Shown: in pieces, positions 41,344 through 50,226 of the stretch
Position numbering within the stretch: the first letter of the stretch is position 1
How the letters are laid out: every line of letters begins with the position of its first letter
Source: Aquipuribacter hungaricus
GTDB lineage: Bacteria; Actinomycetota; Actinomycetes; Actinomycetales; JBBAYJ01
Reading direction: 5' to 3' (one strand)
Assembly (NCBI RefSeq): GCF_042663885.1
Contig: NZ_JBHSXV010000001.1
Length of the DNA stretch: 64,000 nt
The notes under the pieces: generated by a model
Databases searched by the model: none
What the model saw: only the letters and a program-made list of their open reading frames with translations
Told to the model about the DNA's origin: nothing
Made by a program: the position numbers and the translations under genes

Positions 41344-43004
41344 CGGGCCCCCGCCACGGGGTCGGCGGCGGACCGGCCGAGCGAGGCCGCCACGGCGGCG
41401 AGGCCGTCGGTGCCGTCCACCCGCAGCGTGAGGACCGGGCGACCGAGGCCGCGCAGCACGTCGGCGTCGCCGGCCGCCTGGGCCGCCTTGAGCCGGCCGA
41501 GGCTGAACTCGCGGCCGGGGACGTCGAGGTCCTCGGCGAGGTCGCCGACCACCTGGACGAAGACGCCCACGGCGGGGCCGCCCTTGTGCAGCTGCCCGGT
41601 GGAGTGCAGGAACCTCGGACCCCAGCCGAACGTCACCGGGCGACCGGTCCGCGCGGCGAGCGCGTCGCGGACCTGGGCGAGGTCGGCGTGGGCGAGCCGG
41701 TCCAGGTACACCATGACGGCGACGTAGCCGCGGCCGTCGGTGGCGTCCAGGTGCGCCAGCGTCGCGTCCACGGCGGCGTCGAGGTCCTCGGCGGTGCCCT
41801 CGGGGAGGGTGTCCTCGTCGGCCACGACGTCGACGCCGCGGTCGACGAAGCGGGCAGGCGTAGGCTCGGGCGTCTTCTCGAGCAGGCCGCGGGCGGCGTT
41901 CTTCGCGGTCTCCACGTCGGGCTGGTCGAACGGGTTGATGCCGAGCAGGAAGCCGGCCGCGGCGGTGGCGTGCTCCCAGACGAGCATCTGCGCGCCGAGC
42001 GGGCCCGTCACCCGCACCTCGACGTCGCCCGCGGCGGAGGCGTCCGCGGACCCCGCCGACACCGCGACGCGCACGGCGTCCGGCAGCAGCCCGGTCGCCT
42101 CGGGGGCGTCGGGGCCGACGACGACCGGCAGGACGCCGTGGCCCTGCTTGCCGGTGGACTCCGCGACGAGCTGCTCGACCCAGTTCCCCAGGCCGGGCAG
42201 GCCCGAGCCGGGGGAGTCGACGAGGACGAGCTTGTCGCGCAGCCCGGTGCTGCCCTGCACGCCCGCGAACGCCGCACCGAGGCGGAGGGCGGGGTTGTCG
42301 GGCGAGTCGGTCGCGCACACCTCGACGGCGGACAGCGCCTCGTCGAGCAGCTGCCCGACGTCGGCGCCGGCCAGCGCGGACGGGACGAGCCCGAACGCGG
42401 TGAGGGCCGAGTAGCGGCCGCCGACGTGGGGGTCGGCGCGGAAGACGGCGCGGTAGCCGGCCTCGGTGGCGACGGTCTCCAGCGGGCTCCCCGGGTCGGT
42501 GACGACGACGACGCGGGTGCGCGGGTCGATCCCGGCGGCGGTGAACGCCTCCTCGAAGATCCGGCGCTGGCTGTCGGTCTCCACGGTGCCGCCGGACTTG
42601 CTCGACACGACGACGACCGTGCGGTCGAGCTCGACGAGGGCGGCGCGGACCTGGCCGGGGTCGGTGGCGTCGAGCGTCACCAGCGGCACGCCGTGGGCGG
42701 CGCAGACGACCTCGGGGGCCAGGGACGACCCGCCCATGCCGGCGAGCACGACCCGGTCGACACCCTCGGCGCGCAGCTCGTCGCGCAGGGCGACGAGCTC
42801 GTCGACGAGGGGGCGGGACGTCGCGGGCAGGGTGGTCCAGGCGAGGCGGACGGCTGCCTCCTCGCGGGCCTCGGGCCCCCACACCTCCGCGTCGCCGGCG
42901 CTCGTGCGGGAGGCGACCTGCGCCTCGACGAGGCGGACGAGCGCGTCCTGGGAGCCGTCGACGACGACCCCGGAGACCTCGACCTGCACGGGGCCGCCGG
43001 TCAC
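41340..43004 (-). CDS. pgi: Glucose-6-phosphate isomerase
   Basis: Interconverts glucose-6-phosphate and fructose-6-phosphate (554 residues). It is the actinobacterial form found inside the pentose-phosphate cluster, with SIS-fold segments VVLAGMGGSSLAPEVVC, VVVVSSKSGGTVETDSQRRI and ADPHVGGRYSALTAFGLVPS, and the C-terminal RPVTFGWGPRFLHSTGQLHK with the catalytic Lys/His region. The GTG overlaps the tal stop by four bases. It cycles fructose-6-phosphate from Tal/Tkt back to Zwf. Confidence 0.93.
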   Translation of the reverse strand: MTGGPVQVEVSGVVVDGSQDALVRLVEAQVASRTSAGDAEVWGPEAREEAAVRLAWTTLPATSRPLVDELVALRDELRAEGVDRVVLAGMGGSSLAPEVVCAAHGVPLVTLDATDPGQVRAALVELDRTVVVVSSKSGGTVETDSQRRIFEEAFTAAGIDPRTRVVVVTDPGSPLETVATEAGYRAVFRADPHVGGRYSALTAFGLVPSALAGADVGQLLDEALSAVEVCATDSPDNPALRLGAAFAGVQGSTGLRDKLVLVDSPGSGLPGLGNWVEQLVAESTGKQGHGVLPVVVGPDAPEATGLLPDAVRVAVSAGSADASAAGDVEVRVTGPLGAQMLVWEHATAAAGFLLGINPFDQPDVETAKNAARGLLEKTPEPTPARFVDRGVDVVADEDTLPEGTAEDLDAAVDATLAHLDATDGRGYVAVMVYLDRLAHADLAQVRDALAARTGRPVTFGWGPRFLHSTGQLHKGGPAVGVFVQVVGDLAEDLDVPGREFSLGRLKAAQAAGDADVLRGLGRPVLTLRVDGTDGLAAVAASLGRSAADPVAGAR

Positions 43005-44125
43005 CTGCCGGCCTCGGCGAGCGCCTTCTCGACGGTCTCGAGCAGCTCGCCCCAGCTGGCCGAGAACTTCTCGACGCCCTCGCGCTCGAGCCCGGCGACG
43101 ACGTCGGCGTAGCCGATGCCGAGCCGCTCGACGGCGTCCAGCGACGCGGAGGCCTCGGTGTAGGTGTCGCGGACGGTGTCGCCGGCCACCTCGCCGTGGT
43201 CCTCGACCGCGTCGAAGGTCTTCAGCGGCATGGTGTTGACGGTGTCGGGCGCGACGAGGTCGGTGACGTACTTGGTGTCCGGGTACGCGGTGTCCTTGAC
43301 CCCGGTCGAGGCCCAGAGCGGACGCTGGGGGTGGGCACCGGCGGCGGCGAGGTCGCTCCAGCGGGTGGAGGCGAGCATCTCCTCGAACGCCTGGTAGGCG
43401 AGCCGGGCGTTGGCCACGGCGGCGGTGCCCCGCAGCTGCTTGGCCTCGGCGGAGCCGTCGGCGTCGAGCCTCCCGTCGACGGTGCCGTCGACACGGCTGA
43501 CGAAGAACGAGGCGACCGAGTGGATGGTCGACACGTCCTTGCCGTTCTCCACGGCGCGCTCGAGCCCGTCGAGCCAGGCGTTGAGGACGGCGCGGTACCG
43601 GTCGAGGGAGAAGATGAGCGTGACGTTGACGCTGATCCCGTCGGCGAGGACGCCGGTGATGGCGGGCAGGCCCTCGACGGTCGCGGGGATCTTGATCATG
43701 ACGTTGGGCCGGTCGACCGTGGCGAACAGGGAGCGGGCCTGGGCCAGCGTGCCGTCGGTGTCGTGGGCCAGGCCCGGCTCGACCTCCAGGCTCACGCGGC
43801 CGTCGACGCCGTCGGTGGCCTCGTAGACCGGGGCCAGCACGTCGCAGGCCTCGCGGACGTCGGTGGTGGTGATCGCGGTGACCGCGTCGAGCACGCTGGC
43901 GCCGGAGGCCCGGAGCTCGGCCATCTGCTCGTCGTAGGCGTCGCCCTTGGCCAGGGCAGAGGCGAAGATCGTCGGGTTGCTCGTCACGCCGACGACGCCG
44001 CGGTCGACGAGGCGCTGCAGGTCGCCGCCGCGTACCAGCTCGCGGGACAGGTCGTCCAGCCACACGGAGACGCCGTGGCGGGCGAGGGCGGCGACGGGCT
44101 CGGACACGGACGGGGATGTGCTCAC
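43001..44125 (-). CDS. tal: Transaldolase
   Basis: Non-oxidative pentose-phosphate enzyme (374 residues, TIM barrel). The Schiff-base Lys is in NVMIKIPATVEGLPAI; other conserved parts are GVTSNPTIFASALAKGDAYD and RPLWASTGVKD. The GTG start has GAGGAG 6 bases upstream. First gene of the tal-pgi-zwf-opcA-pgl group; a terminator and a repeat region separate it from tkt, so it probably has its own promoter in 44126-44253. Confidence 0.97.
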   Translation of the reverse strand: MSTSPSVSEPVAALARHGVSVWLDDLSRELVRGGDLQRLVDRGVVGVTSNPTIFASALAKGDAYDEQMAELRASGASVLDAVTAITTTDVREACDVLAPVYEATDGVDGRVSLEVEPGLAHDTDGTLAQARSLFATVDRPNVMIKIPATVEGLPAITGVLADGISVNVTLIFSLDRYRAVLNAWLDGLERAVENGKDVSTIHSVASFFVSRVDGTVDGRLDADGSAEAKQLRGTAAVANARLAYQAFEEMLASTRWSDLAAAGAHPQRPLWASTGVKDTAYPDTKYVTDLVAPDTVNTMPLKTFDAVEDHGEVAGDTVRDTYTEASASLDAVERLGIGYADVVAGLEREGVEKFSASWGELLETVEKALAEAGR

Positions 44126-44157
44126 GTGGCGCTCCTCAGCGGTACGGACGGGTGGTA

Positions 44158-44218
44158 CAGGTGGTCGTGCAGGTGGTCGTGCAGGTGGTCGTGCGAGGTG
44201 GTCGTGCAGGCGGTCGCG
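44158..44218. repeat. Short 12-base tandem repeat between tkt and tal
   Basis: CAGGTGGTCGTG occurs three times exactly (44158, 44170, 44182), then once with an extra base (44194-44206) and once with two changes (44207-44218). It lies in the tal leader region, between the tkt terminator and the tal ribosome-binding site. Confidence 0.9.
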
Positions 44219-44253
44219 CCTGACGGTCGTGCGCGGGTGGTGCCGGTGCGGTG

Positions 44254-44291
44254 CGCCGGGCGGCGCCCCCCGCGGGGGACGCCGCCCGGCG
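44254..44291 (-). terminator. tkt terminator hairpin
   Basis: CGCCGGGCGGCG (44254-44265) pairs with CGCCGCCCGGCG (44280-44291); the inner C and G runs extend the stem. It begins 5 bases behind the tkt stop on the minus strand. Confidence 0.85.
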
Positions 44292-44296
44292 TCGCC

Positions 44297-46423
44297 TCAG
44301 GACGCGGCCGCGATGCTCTCGATCGCAGCGGCCACGACGGCCGCGGGGGTGAAGCCGAACTTCTCGAACAGGACCTCGGCGGCCGCGCTGGCCCCGAAGT
44401 GCTCGATGCTCACGCAGCGGCCGGCGTCGCCGACGAGGCGGTACCAGGGCATGGCGACCCCGGCCTCGACGGACACCCGGGCCCGGACGGACGGGGGCAG
44501 GACCTCGTCCTGGTAGGCCTGGTCCTGCTCGGCGAACCACTCCATGCAGGGGACCGAGACCACGCGGGCGGCGACGCCCTGGCCGGCGAGCTGCTCCTGC
44601 GCGGCCAGCGCGATCTCCACCTCGGAGCCGGTGGCGAGCAGGACGACGTCGGGGGAGGCGCCGTCGGCGAGGCCGTCGGCCTCCTTGAGCACGTACGCGC
44701 CGCGCGCGACACCGTCGACCGCACCGAAGCCGGAGCCCTCGGAGCGGTCGATGACGGGCAGGCCCTGCCGCGACAGCGCCAGGCCGGCAGGCAGGCCGCG
44801 CTCGAGGACGGCCTGCCAGGCGGCCGCGGTCTCGGTGGCGTCGGCCGGGCGGACGACGGCGAGGCCGGGCATGGCGCGCAGCGCGGCGAGGTGCTCGACC
44901 GGCTGGTGCGTCGGGCCGTCCTCGCCGAGGCCGATGGAGTCGTGGGTCCACACGTACGTCACGGGCAGGCCCATGATCGCGGCGAGGCGCACGGCGGGGC
45001 GCATGTAGTCGGAGAACACGAGGAACGTGCCGCCGTAGGGACGGGTCCCGCCGTGGACGGCGATGCCGTTGAGGATCGCGCCCATCGCGTGCTCGCGGAT
45101 GCCGAAGTGCAGGGTGCGGCCGTACGGCCCGCCCGGGAACTTCGTGGTGGCCCACTTCTCGGGGACGAAGCTGGGCTCGCCCTTCATGGTCGTGTTGTTG
45201 CTCCCGGCCAGGTCGGCGGAGCCGCCCCACAGCTCGGGGAGCACGCCGGCCAGCGCGCCGAGGACCTCGCCGGAGGCGGCGCGGGTGGCCACCTTCTTCC
45301 CGGCCTCGAACGTCGGCAGCGCGGACTCCCAGCCCTCGGGCAGGCGCCCGTCGGCCATCCGGTCGAACAGCTCCGCCCGCTCGGGGTCGGCCGAGCGCCA
45401 CGCGTCGTAGCGCTCCTGCCAGGCCGCGTGGGCCTCGGCGCCGCGCCGGACCACGTCGCGGGCGTGGGCGAGGACGTCGTCCTCGACGTGGAAGGTCTTC
45501 TCGGGGTCGAGCCCCATGAGCTCCTTGGTGGCGCGGACCTCGTCGGCGCCGAGCGCGGACCCGTGCGAGGCGCCGGTGTCCTGCGCGTTCGGCGCGGGCC
45601 ACGCGATGACGGTGCGCAGGACGACGAAGGACGGGCGCGGGTCGCGGCGGGCCTCCTCCAGGGCGGCGTGCAGGGCCGGGACGTCCTCGACGTAGCCGCC
45701 CTCGGAGTCCTTGCTGCCGCGCCAGTCCACGGTGACGACGTGCCAGCCGTAGGCCTCGTACCGGGCCGCGGTGTCCTCGCTGAGGGCGATGTTGGTGTCG
45801 TCCTCGATGGAGATGCGGTTCTGGTCGTAGACCACGACGAGGTTGCCGAGCTCCTGGTGCCCGGCCAGCGACGACGCCTCGGACGTGATGCCCTCCTGGA
45901 TGTCGCCGTCGGAGGCGATGACCCAGATGTGGTGGTCGAACGGCGAGGTGCCGGGGGCCGCGTCGGGGTCGAGCAGGCCGCGCTCGCGGCGGGCGGCCAT
46001 GGCCATCCCGACGGCGGTGGCCAGGCCCTGGCCGAGCGGGCCGGTCGTGGTCTCGACGCCGGCGGTGTGGCGGTACTCGGGGTGGCCGGGGGTGCGCGAC
46101 TCGTAGGTGCGCAGCGCCTTGAGGTCGTCGAGCTCCAGGCCGGTGCCGGACAGGTAGAGCTGCACGTACTGGGTGATGCTGGAGTGGCCCGCGCTCAGCA
46201 CGAAGCGGTCGCGGCCCTCCCACGTCATGTCGGCCGGGTCGTGGCGCATGACGCGCTGGTACAGCAGGTAGGCCAGCGGGGCCAGGCTCATGGCCGTGCC
46301 GGGGTGGCCGTTGCCGACCTTCTCCACGGCGTCCATGGCCAGGGCGCGCGCGGTGTCGACCGCTCGGCGGTCGGCGTCCTCCCAGACCAGGGTCGGGGTC
46401 GTGCTCGTGTCGGCGTCGCTCAC
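44297..46423 (-). CDS. tkt: Transketolase
   Basis: Thiamine-diphosphate enzyme of the non-oxidative pentose-phosphate pathway (708 residues). Landmarks are VGNGHPGTAMSLAPLAYLLY, the ThDP motif VIASDGDIQEGITSEASSLA, HFGIREHAMGAILNGIAVHG with the catalytic Glu, and GTFLVFSDYMRPAVRLAAIM. I prefer the GTG at 46423, because GGAG lies 8 bases upstream; an in-frame ATG at 46438 adds five residues but has no ribosome-binding site. The gene follows ctaB on the same strand but has its own -10 box and a terminator. Confidence 0.96.
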   Translation of the reverse strand: MSDADTSTTPTLVWEDADRRAVDTARALAMDAVEKVGNGHPGTAMSLAPLAYLLYQRVMRHDPADMTWEGRDRFVLSAGHSSITQYVQLYLSGTGLELDDLKALRTYESRTPGHPEYRHTAGVETTTGPLGQGLATAVGMAMAARRERGLLDPDAAPGTSPFDHHIWVIASDGDIQEGITSEASSLAGHQELGNLVVVYDQNRISIEDDTNIALSEDTAARYEAYGWHVVTVDWRGSKDSEGGYVEDVPALHAALEEARRDPRPSFVVLRTVIAWPAPNAQDTGASHGSALGADEVRATKELMGLDPEKTFHVEDDVLAHARDVVRRGAEAHAAWQERYDAWRSADPERAELFDRMADGRLPEGWESALPTFEAGKKVATRAASGEVLGALAGVLPELWGGSADLAGSNNTTMKGEPSFVPEKWATTKFPGGPYGRTLHFGIREHAMGAILNGIAVHGGTRPYGGTFLVFSDYMRPAVRLAAIMGLPVTYVWTHDSIGLGEDGPTHQPVEHLAALRAMPGLAVVRPADATETAAAWQAVLERGLPAGLALSRQGLPVIDRSEGSGFGAVDGVARGAYVLKEADGLADGASPDVVLLATGSEVEIALAAQEQLAGQGVAARVVSVPCMEWFAEQDQAYQDEVLPPSVRARVSVEAGVAMPWYRLVGDAGRCVSIEHFGASAAAEVLFEKFGFTPAAVVAAAIESIAAAS

Positions 46424-46495
46424 AGCGGGTGGCTCCATCCGGGTCGCATGCGACCCCTCGAGGCGTTGCGGGTGCAGGTGTACCGGTGCCCACCC

Positions 46496-46501
46496 ACCCT
46501 A
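46496..46501 (-). promoter_or_regulatory. Probable -10 box of tkt
   Basis: On the minus strand TAGGGT (46501-46496) precedes tkt by about 72 bases. An 8-base palindrome GTGATCAC (46502-46509) abuts it on the upstream side and could be part of an operator. Confidence 0.4.
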
Positions 46502-46565
46502 GTGATCACACACCCGTGCTCGATCCCGTCCCGCGCCCCGGACGGGGGGCCTCTCGCTCCCCGGC

Positions 46566-47492
46566 TCAGCCGAGGAAGGGGTCGACCGCGACAGCGAGGA
46601 AGACCACCGACAGGTACGTGATCGACAGGTGGAACACGCGCATCGGCTGCAGGGTCGTCCCCGTGCGCAGCTGGCGCCACAGCCGGACCACGGCGACGGT
46701 GAAGACGGCGCCCGCGAGCGCGACCGTCACGGTGTAGACGACGCCCATCCCGGCGACGGGGACCAGCAGGAGCGTGCAGGCCACCATGGCGAGGGTGTGG
46801 GCCAGGGTCTGCCATGCCAGCGACGCGGCGGAGCCCACGACGGGCAGCATCGGCACCCCGGCGGCGGCGTAGTCGTCGCGGTACCGGATGGACAGCGGCC
46901 AGTAGTGCGGCGGCGTCCAGAAGAAGATGACGGCCGACAGGACGACCGGCGCCCAGGCCAGCTCGCCGGTGACCGCGGCCCAGCCGATGAGGACCGGCAT
47001 GAACCCGGCGGCGCCGCCCCAGACGATGTTCTGCGACGTGCGGCGCTTGAGCAGCAGCGTGTAGACGACCGCGTAGAAGAACACGGCGAGGACCGCGAGG
47101 GCGGCGGCCAGCGGGGTCGTCCAGACCAGGAGCACCGCCACCGAGGCGACGCCCAGGCCGAGGCCGAACAGCAGGGCGGCACGGGGGCTGATCTCGCCGG
47201 TGACCAGCGGGCGGCCCTGCGTGCGCCGCATGACGGCGTCGATGTCGCGGTCGGCGACCTGGTTGAGCGTGTTGGCGCTGCCGGCGGCGAGGCTGCCGCC
47301 GACCAGCGTGGCCAGCGTCGTCACCCAGCCGGGCAGGCCGCCCGCGGCCAGCACCATCGTCGGCACCGTGGTGACGAGGAGGAGCTCGATGATGCGCGGC
47401 TTGGTGAGGGCGAGGTAGGCCGCGGCGAGGCTGCGGGTGGGGGCGCCGGGGGCGGGCGCGGGGACGCTGGCCTGCAGGGGGGAGGCGCTCAC
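46566..47492 (-). CDS. ctaB: Protohaem IX farnesyltransferase (haem O synthase)
   Basis: UbiA-family membrane prenyltransferase (308 residues) that adds the farnesyl tail to haem b, making haem O for cytochrome c oxidase. The first prenyl-diphosphate site is NTLNQVADRDIDAVMRRTQG, the second acidic site is SIRYRDDYAAAGVPMLPVVG; KRRTSQNIVWGGAAGFMPVL and about eight or nine membrane helices fit the family. The GTG overlaps the ctaA stop by four bases (GTGA), so the two haem A steps are co-translated. Confidence 0.96.
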   Translation of the reverse strand: MSASPLQASVPAPAPGAPTRSLAAAYLALTKPRIIELLLVTTVPTMVLAAGGLPGWVTTLATLVGGSLAAGSANTLNQVADRDIDAVMRRTQGRPLVTGEISPRAALLFGLGLGVASVAVLLVWTTPLAAALAVLAVFFYAVVYTLLLKRRTSQNIVWGGAAGFMPVLIGWAAVTGELAWAPVVLSAVIFFWTPPHYWPLSIRYRDDYAAAGVPMLPVVGSAASLAWQTLAHTLAMVACTLLLVPVAGMGVVYTVTVALAGAVFTVAVVRLWRQLRTGTTLQPMRVFHLSITYLSVVFLAVAVDPFLG

Positions 47493-48520
47493 GAGGTGAC
47501 CAGCTGGCCGGGGCGGGGGCCCGCCTGCGGCGCGGGGGCGGCAGCAGGGGCCGCGGGGGCCTGCGTCCCGGCGACGGTGCGGGTGCCGGTCACGGCGTCG
47601 GTCCGGGCGTCGTCCGCCCCGTCGGGACCGGCCACCGGGCCGCGCACGCGGGTGGCCATGACGAGGGCGACGAGCGCGACGACGAGCAGGCAGGCGCCGA
47701 GCATGTGGAGGTTGACCAGCGCCCGGGGGAGCCCCGTGAAGTACTGGACGTAGCCGATCCCGCCCTGGGAGAGGGTGACCGCGAGCAGCTGCCAGGTGCG
47801 GCGCCGCAGCAGCGCGGGCACGCCGAGGGCGTGGACGGCGGCGAGCAGGCCGAGCAGGAGCCCGAGGAACAGGACGACGCCCTCGGCGTGCAGCGTGCTG
47901 ATGGCGCGCGGGTCCAGGTCGAACCGGACCGGGACCTCGGCGTCGCCGGAGTGCGGGCCGGAGCCGGTGACGAGGGTGCCGACGACCACGGTGGCCGACC
48001 CGGCGAGGACGAGGCCGGCCGTGAGCAGCCGGAGCGGGGCCGGCAGCAGCAGGCGGCGCGGCCCGTCGGGCTCGTGCAGGCGCAGCAGCAGGGCCGCGGA
48101 CACCGCGACCAGGAGCGCGGAGACGAGGAAGTGCGCGGCGACCGTGGCGGGGTGCAGCCCGGTGAGGACGGTGATGCCGCCGAGCACCGCCTGCAGGGCG
48201 GTGCCGACCAGGACGGCCAGGCCGTAGCCCAGGAGCCGGCGGCGGTACAGCCACAGCAGGACGACGACGGCGAGCGCGGCGACGGCGACGACCCCGGTGA
48301 GCGTGCGGTTGCCGAACTCGATGACCGGGTGGATGCCCAGCTCCTGCTCGACCGTCGGCGTGAACGACCCGGGGACGCACTCGGGCCACGTCGGGCAGCC
48401 GAGGCCGGACGCCGTGAGGCGCACCAGGCCGCCGGTGACGACGATGCCGACCTGCACGACGAGGTTGACGACGACCGCGATCGTCACGACCCGGGGGAGC
48501 CGGGCGGGGGGTGCGGCCAT
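47489..48520 (-). CDS. ctaA: Haem A synthase CtaA
   Basis: Eight-helix membrane enzyme (343 residues) that oxidises haem O to haem A. Conserved haem-ligand histidines are in GIHPVIEFGNRTLTG, ATVAAHFLVSALL, STLHAEGVVLFLG and ALVNLHMLGACLL. The extracellular Cys pair of the first loop is visible in GLGCPTWPECVPGSF. A Pro/Ala/Thr tail follows the last helix. The ATG lies 6 bases behind TATCCT with no ribosome-binding site, so the ctaA-ctaB mRNA is probably leaderless. Confidence 0.95.
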   Translation of the reverse strand: MAAPPARLPRVVTIAVVVNLVVQVGIVVTGGLVRLTASGLGCPTWPECVPGSFTPTVEQELGIHPVIEFGNRTLTGVVAVAALAVVVLLWLYRRRLLGYGLAVLVGTALQAVLGGITVLTGLHPATVAAHFLVSALLVAVSAALLLRLHEPDGPRRLLLPAPLRLLTAGLVLAGSATVVVGTLVTGSGPHSGDAEVPVRFDLDPRAISTLHAEGVVLFLGLLLGLLAAVHALGVPALLRRRTWQLLAVTLSQGGIGYVQYFTGLPRALVNLHMLGACLLVVALVALVMATRVRGPVAGPDGADDARTDAVTGTRTVAGTQAPAAPAAAPAPQAGPRPGQLVTS

Positions 48521-48526
48521 ACGACG

Positions 48527-48532
48527 AGGATA
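48527..48532 (-). promoter_or_regulatory. -10 box of a leaderless ctaA-ctaB transcript
   Basis: On the minus strand TATCCT (48532-48527) stands 6 bases before the ctaA ATG. It is the only full TANNNT leaderless case in the window that uses ATG. Confidence 0.6.
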
Positions 48533-48597
48533 GGGCGCGCCCGCGGCTGGTCCTCGCCCGGGGGAGGGTCCGTCCGGCGGTCCCCCGCCCGCAGGGC

Positions 48598-49557
48598 TCA
48601 GGTGCCGAGCGTGCCCCGGACGAGGCTGGCGCCGGAGTGGGTCGGGTCGCCGTCGAGCGGCTCGGCGGACACGTCGACCAGGTCGTAGGCGGCCACGTCG
48701 AGACCGCGGGGGACGGCGAGCTCGGCCGTCACCTCGCCGGGCGCGCCCGTCGGGACCGGCCCGAGGGAGACCATCGCGCCGCTGTCGGGGTCGATCAGCC
48801 AGGCCTCGAAGAAGCCGTCGCCGGTGTCGGGGAGCTCGTCGAGCCACACCTGCAGGACGCGGTCGCCGCCGTCGGCGGGCCCGCCGTCCGTCGCCGGGGT
48901 GCCGGCGCGCGGGACCTCGGCCAGCCGGGCCGAGCCCGAGACGTCGGTCCCCTCGCCGGCACCGAAGGCCACGAGGTCGGCGGCGGCCAGCACCGCGGGC
49001 TCCGGCGTCGTGCCCGAGGGGTCGTCGAGCAGGCGCGGCAGGAGCACGGCGGCGCCCGTCGCGCCGACCGCGAGGCCCGCGGCGGCGACCGCGAGCAGGC
49101 GCGCCGCCGGGGCCCGGCGCCGGCGGGGGACGAGCCCGACGACGGAGGCTTCCGGGGACGCGACGCCGGTCGTCGGGCGCGCAGGCTGCGGGACGGCGGG
49201 CGGGACGACCGACGTGGGGCCGGCGGCACCGGCGACGGCCGCGGCCCCCGCGACCCCGTCGAGCGACCCTGCGGCGGGGCGGGAGCGCAGGCTGGACGGC
49301 CCCACCGACGGGGGCCGCACGGCGGGGTCGACCCCGAGCTCGGCGGAGATGCCCTGCCACACGTGGGCGGGCACGGCGACGCGCTGCGGGGCCGCGGCGC
49401 CCTCGGGGCCGCGGGCGGAGCGGACGGTCGCGGCCAGGTCGGCCACGGTCTGGCGGCACCCCTCGCACCCGGCGACGTGGTCGAGCCCGGCGGGGTCCAG
49501 GACGTGCTCGCCGAGCGCGTGGAGGGCGAGCAGGTCGACGTCAGGGTGCGGTCGCAC
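48598..49557 (-). CDS. RskA-like membrane anti-sigma factor
   Basis: A 319-residue single-pass membrane protein that should hold the neighbouring ECF sigma factor inactive. The N-terminal zinc-binding anti-sigma motif HxxxCxxC is in LDHVAGCEGCRQTV. A Pro/Ala/Ser-rich linker leads to one membrane helix (ARLLAVAAAGLAVGATGAAV), and the outer part matches the RskA domain (VLQVWLDELPDTGDGFFEAW ... VSAEPLDGDPTHSGASLVRG). Such factors are usually released by proteolysis; the signal is unknown. The GTG lies 17 bases inside the sigma gene and has GGAGG 7 bases upstream, so the pair is made together. Confidence 0.9.
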   Translation of the reverse strand: MRPHPDVDLLALHALGEHVLDPAGLDHVAGCEGCRQTVADLAATVRSARGPEGAAAPQRVAVPAHVWQGISAELGVDPAVRPPSVGPSSLRSRPAAGSLDGVAGAAAVAGAAGPTSVVPPAVPQPARPTTGVASPEASVVGLVPRRRRAPAARLLAVAAAGLAVGATGAAVLLPRLLDDPSGTTPEPAVLAAADLVAFGAGEGTDVSGSARLAEVPRAGTPATDGGPADGGDRVLQVWLDELPDTGDGFFEAWLIDPDSGAMVSLGPVPTGAPGEVTAELAVPRGLDVAAYDLVDVSAEPLDGDPTHSGASLVRGTLGT

Positions 49558-50161
49558 GGCCCACCTCCATGCTGTCGCGCAGGCGGAGCAGGCTGCGGCG
49601 GATGTGGCTCTTGACCGTCCCCAGGGGGATGCCGGTCGAGGCAGAGATCTGGGTGTGGGTGAGGTCGTGGAAGAACGCGAGCTCGACGATGCCGCGCGCG
49701 GGCTGGTCGAGGGCGGCCATGGCGTCCAGGACGGCCAGGCGCTCCACGACGTGCTCGGGGGCCTCGTGCGCCGGGGCGGTGGTGGCTCCGACGACCTCGC
49801 GGGCGGCGTCTGCCTGGCGGGACTGCCGGGCGCGCTGGTGCCAGGTGTCGGCGCAGACGTGCCGGGCGATGCCCACGAGCCAGCCGACGAGGCTGCCGCG
49901 CGAGGCGTCGAACGTCTCCCGGCCGCGCCAGGCCCGGACGAACACCTGCTGGGTCGCGTCCTCGGCGTCGGGACGGTCGGCGAGGGCGCGCATGCTCACG
50001 CCGTGCACGAGCGGGGCCCAGCGCTCGTAGGCCTCGGCGAGCGCCCACTCCTCGCCCGCGGCGAACGCCCGGCCGACGTCGGCGTCGTCCGCCGCGCCGG
50101 GGTCCGGCGCGGGGACGACGGCGAGGCGCGGCCCCGTCACGGGGGGCGGGGCGGCGTCCAC
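49541..50161 (-). CDS. ECF sigma factor (SigK-like)
   Basis: A 206-residue extracytoplasmic-function sigma factor. Region 2 is WAPLVHGVSMRALADRPDAE through DATQQVFVRAWRGRETFDAS; region 4 is LDQPARGIVELAFFHDLTHT and GIPLGTVKSHIRRSLLRLRD, the -35-binding helix. With an RskA-like partner it resembles SigK of mycobacteria. Likely targets are its own operon and the nearby sortase and DUF4397 genes, but I could not identify a shared promoter motif. The GTG lies 7 bases behind TAGTCT, while an AGGAG sits in between, so both leaderless and leadered initiation are possible. Confidence 0.92.
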   Translation of the reverse strand: MDAAPPPVTGPRLAVVPAPDPGAADDADVGRAFAAGEEWALAEAYERWAPLVHGVSMRALADRPDAEDATQQVFVRAWRGRETFDASRGSLVGWLVGIARHVCADTWHQRARQSRQADAAREVVGATTAPAHEAPEHVVERLAVLDAMAALDQPARGIVELAFFHDLTHTQISASTGIPLGTVKSHIRRSLLRLRDSMEVGRATAP

Positions 50162-50226
50162 GCTCCTGAGACTAGGGCGGTCGGGGTGCCGGGGCAGGTC
50201 GGCCGCCGGCCGCACCAGGGCGAGGC

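Noticed and set aside
46424..46438. ATG at 46438 as the tkt start
   Set aside because: No ribosome-binding site precedes it, while GGAG stands 8 bases before the GTG at 46423. The five extra residues cannot be excluded.
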